From UBA8828 sp964510855 (GTDB taxonomy: Bacteria > Verrucomicrobiota > Verrucomicrobiia > Opitutales > UBA953), in assembly GCA_964510855.1 (NCBI GenBank), contig CAZEDB010000003.1, positions 1-64,000 of the forward strand: a stretch of DNA of 64,000 nt. The letters run 5' to 3'. The translations under genes were made by a program, and so were the position numbers. This document shows, piece after piece, positions 7,608 through 14,953 of this stretch (within the stretch, counting starts at the first letter, position 1; each line of letters begins with the position of its first letter). The notes beneath the pieces were generated by a model. That model was not told where the DNA came from. It saw only the letters and a list, made by a program, of their open reading frames with translations, and ran no database searches.

Positions 7608-8123
7608 ATGCGATACCCCGCCCTGCTCGCCCTGCCCGTGGCCGCTCTCGCCCTCATCGGAGCCGATGCCCCGACTGCCGAAACTAGCGCTTCACCCGCG
7701 AAGCGCGCTTCCGAAGGGAGCAGTTGGGAAAAGGCTTACCCGCCTGCACAAAAAGGGATGCGTCGCGTGGTGATTCACCTCGAGGCCAAGGCGAATGAAG
7801 ACGACTGGAAGGTCGAAATCATCGTAGGCAAAATCATCGAGACCGATGGCGTGAATCGCTATGGTATCGGTGGGGCGATCAAAGAAGAAACCGTTCAAGG
7901 TTGGGGCTACACCTATCTCATCGCAGAACCCAAGGGTGTATTCTCAACTCGGATGGCTCCACCCCCAGGGCAACCTTCGGTTAAGGCTTTAGTCTCGATG
8001 TCCCCTTTCGGACCTTTTCGCTATAACAGCAAACTCCCCGTCGTAGTCTATGTGCCCGACGACTGCGAAGTGCGCTATCGCCTCTGGCAAGCTAGTGCAG
8101 CCGAGCTTGGCACCGACGGCTAA
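7608..8123 (+). CDS. eco: Ecotin-family periplasmic serine protease inhibitor with Arg at P1
   Basis: A 171-residue protein: signal peptide (~1-19), then an ecotin domain (~40-162) with PPAQKGMRR, GWGYTYL, FRYNSKLPVVVY and the DDCEVRYRLW dimer strand. Ecotin dimers inhibit trypsin-fold serine proteases, mainly of host or predator origin. In E. coli the specificity site P1 is Met84 and a Cys50-Cys87 disulfide holds the loop; here P1 is Arg115 and both disulfide cysteines are replaced (Gly81, Pro118). Arg at P1 suggests trypsin-like targets. The ATG at 7608 opens the signal peptide; the longer TTG start adds 14 unlike residues. Confidence 0.92.
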   Translation: MRYPALLALPVAALALIGADAPTAETSASPAKRASEGSSWEKAYPPAQKGMRRVVIHLEAKANEDDWKVEIIVGKIIETDGVNRYGIGGAIKEETVQGWGYTYLIAEPKGVFSTRMAPPPGQPSVKALVSMSPFGPFRYNSKLPVVVYVPDDCEVRYRLWQASAAELGTDG

Positions 8124-8188
8124 GGTCTCAAGCTGCGTTGGCATCTTTGGTCTTTAGTCCGAGACCTACTTCGACTTCATAAGTTGGG

Positions 8189-8830
8189 ATGACACGCCTG
8201 CTCCTGCTCGACTGCGACTCCACCCTTTCAGCGGTGGAAGGCATTGATGAGCTAGGTCGGCTACGCGGGCCAGCAATCTTTGCGGAAGTGGAGCGCATGA
8301 CAGCTGAGGCGATGGAGGGCGGCACTTCGCTTGAGACCATTTTTGCGCGACGACTCGAACTCATTCGACCGACACGAGCAGAAGTCGCGGGCCTTGCCCA
8401 AAAGTATCTCGAGACCGCTGAACCCGATGCTACCAACGCACTCAACCGCATTCGTGCTGCTGGCTGGCAGATTGCGATTGTGAGTGGCGGCTTCACTGAA
8501 GCGATTTTACCTTTAGCAAATGCACTCGGTATAAAACGGGTCGAAGCTGTGGGGTTACACTTCGATGCTACAGGCGCGTACGCCGGCTTTGATACTCAAG
8601 CACCGACGGCTCGTTCACGCGGAAAAAATCTTGTGGCCCAAAAACTTCGCGCGGAATTCAAAGCTACTGAAGTCGTGATGGTGGGTGACGGGGCCAGTGA
8701 TTTGGAAGTTAAAGGCGACGCCGACCGAGTGATTGGCTTTGGTCGCTACGCGGTGCGAGCTAAGGTCAAGGCAGGCGCCGATGCCTTTATCATGCGGCTC
8801 GCCGATTTACCTGCCTTACTCGGCGCCTGA
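8189..8830 (+). CDS. serB: Phosphoserine phosphatase
   Basis: Last step of L-serine synthesis: phosphoserine to serine plus phosphate. A 213-residue HAD enzyme of the PSP type with DCDST (nucleophile Asp8, acid/base Asp10), Ser99 in VSGG, Lys146 in RSRGKN and GDGASD (Asp167, Asp171). The EGIDELG stretch right after motif I is typical of phosphoserine phosphatases. It lacks the N-terminal ACT domains of the E. coli enzyme and resembles the short plant/archaeal form. ATG start. Confidence 0.88.
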   Translation: MTRLLLLDCDSTLSAVEGIDELGRLRGPAIFAEVERMTAEAMEGGTSLETIFARRLELIRPTRAEVAGLAQKYLETAEPDATNALNRIRAAGWQIAIVSGGFTEAILPLANALGIKRVEAVGLHFDATGAYAGFDTQAPTARSRGKNLVAQKLRAEFKATEVVMVGDGASDLEVKGDADRVIGFGRYAVRAKVKAGADAFIMRLADLPALLGA

Positions 8831-9370
8831 TTAAACCAATCCTAGCAACTGGCGAATCTTCCGTCGACGGTGGGCAAAGATTTTTTCAACTTGGCGCGAA
8901 ACCCAAGGATAAGCGACTTCACCTAAAGGCCAAAGCGGCAAGCGGTAGAGAACTTCATCGTCCATCCGCGTCTTACCCCCTTCATCATAAAACAAATGGG
9001 TGTGATGCCAGAAGGCATACGGACCTTTAAGTTGTTCATCAACAAACCCGTGGGGCGGATCCCAATGCGCAATACGCGTGCGCCAGCGAAATGCTAAACC
9101 ATGCAACTTGAGACGATAATCAATCAGGGCACCTTCACGCATCTCAATGGGTTGGCGGGTCAGAATTTTAAATTCTAATTCACGTGGGGTAATCGCCTCT
9201 AAATTAGCAGCATCGGAGAAAAAGGGGAAGACCTTCTCGACCGGGAGAGGCAGGAGCTCGGTAGCAAAAAAGCGATGGGTGCCGCGAGGAAGTTGGAGGG
9301 GCTCGGCCAGTTGCTTACGCCGGTGAGCCGCGAGGATTTTACTGTAGTCAGCCACGGTTGCAGGCGACAT
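8831..9370 (-). CDS. SRPBCC (START-like) domain protein
   Basis: A 179-residue protein with one SRPBCC ligand-binding fold (~35-150): the start FFATELLPLPVEKVFPFFSDAANLEAITP, the LPRE--F strand region, and DEQLKGPYAFWHHTHLF are typical of the cyclase/dehydrase-like group. Such proteins bind hydrophobic ligands; no ligand can be assigned. Met at 9370 is preferred over the first ATG, which adds 10 residues. Its stop lies immediately after the convergent serB stop. Confidence 0.8.
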   Translation of the reverse strand: MSPATVADYSKILAAHRRKQLAEPLQLPRGTHRFFATELLPLPVEKVFPFFSDAANLEAITPRELEFKILTRQPIEMREGALIDYRLKLHGLAFRWRTRIAHWDPPHGFVDEQLKGPYAFWHHTHLFYDEGGKTRMDDEVLYRLPLWPLGEVAYPWVSRQVEKIFAHRRRKIRQLLGLV

Positions 9371-9478
9371 TGGGCATAAAACCGAGGGGTCAAAAGCCAA
9401 AAATCAGCTATCCGGCCCTATCTCACCAATCCGCCTTGCCCCCGGAGGCTGGACAGCTTTCCTCAACCACCTGCCCCA

Positions 9479-10033
9479 ATGTCCACTTCACGCTCACGCT
9501 TCCGCACCTCCGGCGCCTTCGGCAACCCTAAGCCAAAACAAATTGGCTTCGTACCCAAAGCCGCCACCAAAGGTCCTGCTCGCCGCAAGTTCAACATCGC
9601 GCACGACAATGACCTGGGACAAAAATGGTCGGCCTACACCGTTGCCACCCGCCTGCTCCCCGCCGATAGCATGAAAGTTAAGGTGGGCGAAGAAGCCGAA
9701 GCTGAGCGCCGCAAAATCATCATGGGAGCAGCAAATATTTCCCGACTGATGTGGAATGCGTCTATCTTAGGTCAAAAAGGTGAGGATGACGCCTTTGCCG
9801 CTATTTCAGCCCTCAAAGACCCCAAGACGGGTAACTCGGTAGCGCCTCCGCCTGATGAGATCCGCACCCTAATCCGCGAGATGGTCGAGCTTAAGAAAAC
9901 CCTCTTCCCCGAGGAAAAGCGGGTTATTATGCAATATGAGTGCGCCTTTGAAGACGACTCCTTCCGCTTCCGGGTCAATGGTGCCGTGCTTGACCCTTCG
10001 GCGGCTCAGCGCCCCGAAGGTTCTTCGATCTAA
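9479..10033 (+). CDS. Conserved hypothetical protein
   Basis: A 184-residue soluble protein I do not recognise. Residues 1-40 are basic and Gly/Pro-rich (likely disordered). Residues ~75-140 look helical, with a charged stretch ending at EEKRVIMQYEC, and the end is a short predicted beta region (FRFRVNGAVLDP). No signal peptide or membrane segment. It is 45 bases upstream of pyrC in the same direction and may be cotranscribed. Confidence 0.65.
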   Translation: MSTSRSRFRTSGAFGNPKPKQIGFVPKAATKGPARRKFNIAHDNDLGQKWSAYTVATRLLPADSMKVKVGEEAEAERRKIIMGAANISRLMWNASILGQKGEDDAFAAISALKDPKTGNSVAPPPDEIRTLIREMVELKKTLFPEEKRVIMQYECAFEDDSFRFRVNGAVLDPSAAQRPEGSSI

Positions 10034-10077
10034 GCGGGTTCGCTTGCCTCTGCTGGTCGGGCAGTTGGAATGGCGTC

Positions 10078-11418
10078 ATGAGTTCCCTTCTCTTTCGCCA
10101 AGCCGAGGTTGTTAATGAGGGCAAACGCCTCGTGGCCGATGTCTTGGTCCGCGACGGTCGTATCGTTGAAGTCGGTTCGGTTAGCGGTAGCGCTGACCGC
10201 GAAATCGATGCGCGCGGGAAGTTACTGCTCCCAGGATTAATTGATGACCAAGTCCATTTCCGTGAACCCGGCCTGATGCACAAAGGTGAATTGGCCACCG
10301 AGTCGCGGGCGGCGGTGGCGGGAGGCGTCACTTCCTACATGGAGATGCCGAACACCATCCCCAATGCGACCACGAACGCGCTCCTAGATGCTAAGTTTGA
10401 GCGCGCCGCGGCGGTCTCGCCGGCAAACTTTTCCTTCTTCTTAGGAGCTACACCCAATAATGTTGATGAAATCAAGGCCCTCGATGTGCGAAAAGTTTGC
10501 GGGGTAAAAATTTTCATGGGCTCATCAACGGGGGATTTATTAGTCGATCAACCTGCCGCCTTAGAGCGAATTTTTGCCCACGCACCGGTACCGATTGCGA
10601 CCCACTGCGAAGACAACCCGATGATTAAAGGCGCTGAAGCTGCGGCCCGAGCCAAGTGGGGTGAAGATGTCCCAGCCCTCGAACACGCCCAGATTCGTGG
10701 ACGGGAGGCCTGCTATAAGTCGACCCTTATGGCTATTAGCCTCGCGCGCCGCACCAACGCCCGGCTCCACGTTCTGCATATCACCACGGCCGACGAGGCT
10801 TCGCTATTCTCCCCTGGCCCCGTCAAAGGCAAGCGCGTCACTGCTGAAGCCTGCGTGCATCACCTGTGGTTTGATGACCGGAGTTATGCTGCCTTAGGTC
10901 ACCGCATTAAATGTAACCCCTCGATCAAAGAGCCTGCCGACCGGGCTGCGATTCGCCGAGCGGTTGCCGAAGGTCGCATCGATATCATTGCCACCGATCA
11001 CGCTCCCCACACTGCAGAGGAAAAAGCTCAGACCTATTTTAAAGCGCCCGCAGGCCTGCCCCTCATTCAGCACAGCCTACTCATCTTACTCGACCTTTGG
11101 AAGCAAGGCGTGCTCACGCTCGAAACCTTAGTCACGCGTGGATCTCATGCCCCCGCCGATTTATTTGGTATCGTTGACCGCGGTCGTATCCGCCCCGGCA
11201 TGTGGGCTGATTTAGTTTTAGTAGATCCTAATCAACCTACCCTCGTGACGCGTGAAAGTTTACTTTTCAAATGCGGCTGGTCGCCCTTCGAAGGTCACAC
11301 CTTTAGCAGCTCGATTCAGCTTACCGTGGTAAATGGTAACATCGTCTACGAAAACGGTAAGCTTCGTGAAGATGCACCACGTGGGCGGGCGCTTGAATTC
11401 CTGCCGAACCGTCGATGA
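10078..11418 (+). CDS. pyrC: Dihydroorotase
   Basis: Cyclises carbamoyl-aspartate to dihydroorotate in de novo pyrimidine synthesis. A 446-residue class I type amidohydrolase: metal site start DDQVHFREPG (residues 56-65), the carboxylated lysine Lys144 in GVKIFMGSS, His176 in ATHCED, and ATDHAPH late in the barrel. The first His of the usual DxHxH motif is Gln58, a variant I recall from a Bacteroidetes-type subfamily, so activity is still expected. The C-terminal FEGHTF and VNGNIVYENG are family features. The stop overlaps the tgt start (ATGA). Confidence 0.93.
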   Translation: MSSLLFRQAEVVNEGKRLVADVLVRDGRIVEVGSVSGSADREIDARGKLLLPGLIDDQVHFREPGLMHKGELATESRAAVAGGVTSYMEMPNTIPNATTNALLDAKFERAAAVSPANFSFFLGATPNNVDEIKALDVRKVCGVKIFMGSSTGDLLVDQPAALERIFAHAPVPIATHCEDNPMIKGAEAAARAKWGEDVPALEHAQIRGREACYKSTLMAISLARRTNARLHVLHITTADEASLFSPGPVKGKRVTAEACVHHLWFDDRSYAALGHRIKCNPSIKEPADRAAIRRAVAEGRIDIIATDHAPHTAEEKAQTYFKAPAGLPLIQHSLLILLDLWKQGVLTLETLVTRGSHAPADLFGIVDRGRIRPGMWADLVLVDPNQPTLVTRESLLFKCGWSPFEGHTFSSSIQLTVVNGNIVYENGKLREDAPRGRALEFLPNRR

Positions 11419-12578
11419 GTGACTTTCGGCTCCTGCATACTGACCCAGCTTCGGCGGCGCGGCGGGGCGAACTGCGCACCAACCATGGCACGATTCAAAC
11501 GCCAGTCTTTATGCCAGTGGGCACACAAGGCACGGTTAAGGGGCTAACCCCTGGGCAGGTAAAAGATACCGGCGCACAAATCATTCTAGGGAATACCTAC
11601 CACCTAAATCTTCGGCCCGGACGGGAGATTCTGCGTCGAGCAGGTGGGCTACATCGCTTCATGGGCTGGGATGGCCCCATCCTAACCGATAGCGGCGGGT
11701 TCCAAGTTTTCTCCCTCGCTAAACTTCGTACCATTAGTGACGAGGGCATTCGCTTTCAGTCTCACCTCGATGGCAAACCGCTACTGCTGGATGTGCGCGA
11801 CTGTCTGGACATCCAAGATGCCATAGGGTCCGACATTGCCATGGTGCTTGATGAATGTCCGCCCTGGCCCTGCGAACGCGTCGCCTGCGAGCAAGCCGTG
11901 ACACGCACCCTTCGCTGGGCTCGGGAGATGCTGACCCTAGCCCAAGACACTGGCTTCTTAGCCTCAGGCCGACATCTCTTTGCCATTAACCAAGGCTCCG
12001 TCTTTGAAGACTTAAGAATTCGCTGCGCCGAAGAACTCGGTGCCCTGGGCTTCCCAGGTCATGCCATTGGCGGAGTTTCAGTGGGTGAACCCGAAGAAGA
12101 AATGCTGCGCCAAGTCGGCATCGCCGCCCCGCGCTTACCCGCCAACAAGCCACGCTATGTCATGGGCGTAGGCACCCCTACTCAGTTGCTGAAGATGATC
12201 GCCCAAGGGGCCGATATGTTTGACTGTGTTATGCCCACACGCTTGGCCCGACATGGCTGTGCCTTTACCCCTACCGGTACCCTCAACTTAAAGAACGAAC
12301 GCTTTAAGGACGATCACACTCCCTTGGTTGAGGGCATGGATAACCTTACTTGCCGACAATTCACCCGAGCCTACTTGCGACATTTGGTTCAAGCCGGAGA
12401 AATGCTGGGAGGGACCTTACTTAGTCTGCATAACCTCCACTTCTTTGCCGACCTCATGAGCCAAGCCCGGCACCATTTGGAGCAAGGTGATTTTACCCCC
12501 TGGTCGCGGGCTTGGATTGCCCGCTATGAGGAAGGCCAAGCAGCCGAGGGCGATGTCTTACCCGCCCTCGAATCCTAG
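11415..12578 (+). CDS. tgt: Queuine/preQ1 tRNA-ribosyltransferase with partial zinc site
   Basis: Exchanges guanine-34 of GUN-anticodon tRNAs for preQ1. A 387-residue TIM barrel with Asp92 (DSGGFQVFS) and nucleophile Asp270 in FDCVMPTR, matching Asp102 and Asp280 of the Zymomonas enzyme with a constant 10-residue offset. At the structural zinc site (Zymomonas Cys318, Cys320, Cys323, His349) this protein has Met308, Asn310, Cys313 and His339, so two of four ligands are gone. The alignment around the site needs no gaps. Cotranscribed with pyrC by a 4-base overlap. Confidence 0.96.
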   Translation: MSDFRLLHTDPASAARRGELRTNHGTIQTPVFMPVGTQGTVKGLTPGQVKDTGAQIILGNTYHLNLRPGREILRRAGGLHRFMGWDGPILTDSGGFQVFSLAKLRTISDEGIRFQSHLDGKPLLLDVRDCLDIQDAIGSDIAMVLDECPPWPCERVACEQAVTRTLRWAREMLTLAQDTGFLASGRHLFAINQGSVFEDLRIRCAEELGALGFPGHAIGGVSVGEPEEEMLRQVGIAAPRLPANKPRYVMGVGTPTQLLKMIAQGADMFDCVMPTRLARHGCAFTPTGTLNLKNERFKDDHTPLVEGMDNLTCRQFTRAYLRHLVQAGEMLGGTLLSLHNLHFFADLMSQARHHLEQGDFTPWSRAWIARYEEGQAAEGDVLPALES

Positions 12579-12630
12579 CTTTTACTTGCCCCCTCGGTCG
12601 CAACGAGGTTGCCTCACTTTCCGTGGTTAG

Positions 12631-12707
12631 GGTCGCGTAGCTCAGTTGGTTAGAGCGCTACATTCACATTGTAGAAGTCACAGGTTCGAGTCCTGTCGCG
12701 ACCACCA
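12631..12707 (+). tRNA. tRNA-Val (anticodon CAC)
   Basis: A 77-base cloverleaf including encoded CCA. Acceptor GGTCGCG pairs with CGCGACC; anticodon stem CTACA/TGTAG (12658-12662 and 12670-12674) encloses loop TTCACAT with anticodon CAC at 12665-12667; the T arm has GGTTCGAGTCC. It reads GUG codons. It stands alone between tgt and an unknown gene. Confidence 0.97.
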
Positions 12708-12846
12708 CGTAAGGTTAAACCCCTGCCCCTAGGGTAAGCTTTTAGCGTTGCTACAGACCTGTAACTTTATTATATTATTATATAACACTTTATTCTCTTA
12801 AAAAGTTAAATAATGTTCCAATCTCGCAGGCCACTTACTTTAACCC

Positions 12847-13200
12847 ATGGCCACGCCTGCTAAAAAGAAAGCCTTAGACTGTCCTTTTCTTGAGGAAATT
12901 CGCCTAATCCATCGCCGGCGTTGCAACTGCCGGCTAGACCGACGTACCGATTTTTGGCTACGCTACGGGGGCGATCGACTGGAGATTAATCCTAGTAGCT
13001 TTCACACCAGTGTCGCCCGCTGGTTAGCCAATGCGGGCTTAATTGAATCGGCCCGGGTTGAGGATGTGGCAGCGGCACTTTACTGCTTGGGCGTCACGAA
13101 TTCTAATAATCTCCTGCAAAAAGTTCGTCAGGGTAAGATTGATGTTTTTGGGATTGGTAAAGACGGCCGAAGAAATGGTAAGGGTAAATCTGGGGCATGA
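12847..13200 (+). CDS. Small basic hypothetical protein
   Basis: A 117-residue protein of unknown family. It has a Lys/Arg-rich beginning, a short Cys-containing segment (RRRCNCRLDRR), a predicted helical middle (HTSVARWLANAGLI, VEDVAAALYCLG) and a Gly/Lys-rich tail. Possibly nucleic-acid binding by composition only. The upstream ~130 bases are very AT-rich. Its stop overlaps the start of the next gene (ATGA), so the two are probably coexpressed. Confidence 0.6.
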   Translation: MATPAKKKALDCPFLEEIRLIHRRRCNCRLDRRTDFWLRYGGDRLEINPSSFHTSVARWLANAGLIESARVEDVAAALYCLGVTNSNNLLQKVRQGKIDVFGIGKDGRRNGKGKSGA

Positions 13201-13712
13201 AATCTTTCCTACTCATTTTGATTTTTCAAATCACGGCACTGGGTGCAGCGCCGAAAGATACCTCGCGCTCCGATTCGCAATCGAAAGAGAAACCTGCCCC
13301 AGCCAAACCCGTCACGTTTCGGACCACGCCCGATGGAGCGTTTCGCGGCAATGATGGCTCAACCGTCCGGACCCTTCCCGGAGGTGCCGTACGCGAACCC
13401 GATGGCGGTTCGAGCCGACGCCTCCCCAATGGAAGTTGGCGGCATGGCGATGGCTCGAGCACGCGCACCCTTCCCGATGGCAGTTTGAGAACGTCTGAGG
13501 GGGTTACCCTAAGGAGACTCCCCGATGGCTCTTGGTCAGGCTCGGATGGCACGCGCATCCGCACCTTGCCTGGGGGGCAAGTGCAAGTAACCCCACCCAC
13601 CAACGGCCAGGGTCTCGACCCCGCACGCGCGCTCTTAATTACTCAGCCGAGCTTAGACCCTTCACAGCCTAAGGAGAAGCCCCCACAACCCCCAGCTGCT
13701 CGGGGCGGTTGA
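13197..13712 (+). CDS. Secreted protein with tandem 16-residue LPDG repeats
   Basis: A 171-residue exported protein: signal peptide (~1-18), a charged linker, then five exact-length 16-residue repeats (residues 41-120) plus a partial sixth, with pattern xRxLPDGSxRxxDGSx, and a Pro-rich tail ending PPAARGG. The regular LP(D/G/N)G turns suggest a small beta-rich rod or solenoid. Cell-surface or periplasmic role is inferred from the signal peptide only; I do not recognise the family. Confidence 0.75.
   Translation: MKSFLLILIFQITALGAAPKDTSRSDSQSKEKPAPAKPVTFRTTPDGAFRGNDGSTVRTLPGGAVREPDGGSSRRLPNGSWRHGDGSSTRTLPDGSLRTSEGVTLRRLPDGSWSGSDGTRIRTLPGGQVQVTPPTNGQGLDPARALLITQPSLDPSQPKEKPPQPPAARGG
13317..13556 (+). 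repeat. Five in-frame 48-bp coding repeats
   Basis: Codes for the 16-residue units of the overlapping gene, five units of 48 bases with no length variation. Sequence between units has diverged at third positions, so the array is old rather than a recent expansion. Confidence 0.75.
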
Positions 13713-13738
13713 CACCGCTTGCACCCGAGGGGTAGGGT
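13709..13738 (+). promoter_or_regulatory. corA promoter, probably leaderless
   Basis: TTGACA (13709-13714), 18-base spacer, TAGGGT (13733-13738), then five bases to the ATG at 13744. Transcription would start at about the first codon. Confidence 0.5.
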
Positions 13739-13743
13739 GCACC

Positions 13744-14925
13744 ATGGAAGAACGAGCTTCACCACGTGAAGAGGCTGCGCATCGCTCCCGTCGAGCGATG
13801 GAAGAGCGCCTGGCTCAACTTCGGGCCCGCTTAGGCTTAAAAGGTTCCGCCATCCCCTTACCCGGCGAGGCAGCCTTTGAAGATGCCGAGATTGGTCGTG
13901 CCCCTGGGCAACTCCCCTTGGCCTCACCTTTCGATAGCCAAGGGCCAACTAAATTTAGGGCACTTTGCTATGACGAGGGAACGGTGCGTACCACGGAGTT
14001 TTCGGATCTCGATGCGGTGGGCAAACTCGTCGGTCAACCCGGGGTGGTTTGGTTACAGGTACTCGGGATTACCGATCCGCAGATTGTTCATATCGTCGGC
14101 GCTTTCTTCGACATCCCGATGTTGGCGCAGGAAGACGTGCTCACCGCAGCCTCTCGCCCTAAATTTGAACAATACGGGGACCAGCTACTCGCCATTACGC
14201 GAGCGGTGCGCGTCGGGGTAAATGAAGATTCTCCTCGCGGACAACAAATTTCCATCATGGCTGGACCTGGCTTTGTCATTTCCTTCCATGAAACTGATGA
14301 TCCAATTTTTGCCGCGGTCGAAGGCCGAATTGCTGAAGGTAAAGGCGGCATTCGTCGCTGGGGTCCTGGATACTTACTCTATTCCTTACTTGATACTCTA
14401 GTAGACCGACTCCTTGCCCAGACCGAAGAAATTGAAGACGCCCTGACTGAGCTCGAAGACAACGTCTTAGCCAACGAAGGCCGACTCGACCTTCAAGAAG
14501 TCTATCGCCTCAAGCGTATCGTGGTGCGCTTGAGCCGCATGGCCTTGCCGCTCAAAGATATGGTTAGTATCTTAGAGCATTATGAACATGGGTTGTTGCC
14601 AGCGACGATGGACATGTTTTTCCGCGATCTCTACGACCATGCCATCCGGGCTGGTGACCGCATTGAACATGCCCGCACAATTTTACAGGACTTACAAGAA
14701 TACCACCACACCCTGCAGGAGCGTAAGACCAGCGAAATCATCCGTGTGCTCACGGTGATGTCGTCCATCTTCATTCCATTAACCTTCGTGGTAGGTGTCT
14801 ACGGGATGAATTTTCAGCACATGCCTGAACTCAGTTCGCCTTGGGGTTACTTTATCGTACTCGGCGCCATGGGGCTCTTTACCATCGGCATGCTCCTGTG
14901 GTTCAGGCGCCGACGCTGGTTGTAA
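13744..14925 (+). CDS. corA: CorA-family magnesium/cobalt transporter
   Basis: A 393-residue inner-membrane divalent cation channel. It has a long cytoplasmic N-terminal domain, a stalk helix (DMVSILEHYEHG ... LLPATMDMFFRDLYDHAIR), a first pore helix ending in the signature GMN (354-356), the outer loop FQHMPEL, and the second membrane helix near the C-terminus followed by RRRRWL. The N-terminal ~60 residues are an extra charged extension. Convergent with priA. Confidence 0.94.
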   Translation: MEERASPREEAAHRSRRAMEERLAQLRARLGLKGSAIPLPGEAAFEDAEIGRAPGQLPLASPFDSQGPTKFRALCYDEGTVRTTEFSDLDAVGKLVGQPGVVWLQVLGITDPQIVHIVGAFFDIPMLAQEDVLTAASRPKFEQYGDQLLAITRAVRVGVNEDSPRGQQISIMAGPGFVISFHETDDPIFAAVEGRIAEGKGGIRRWGPGYLLYSLLDTLVDRLLAQTEEIEDALTELEDNVLANEGRLDLQEVYRLKRIVVRLSRMALPLKDMVSILEHYEHGLLPATMDMFFRDLYDHAIRAGDRIEHARTILQDLQEYHHTLQERKTSEIIRVLTVMSSIFIPLTFVVGVYGMNFQHMPELSSPWGYFIVLGAMGLFTIGMLLWFRRRRWL

Positions 14926-14953
14926 GCCACGTTATCCCGCAGAAAAGTAGAAC

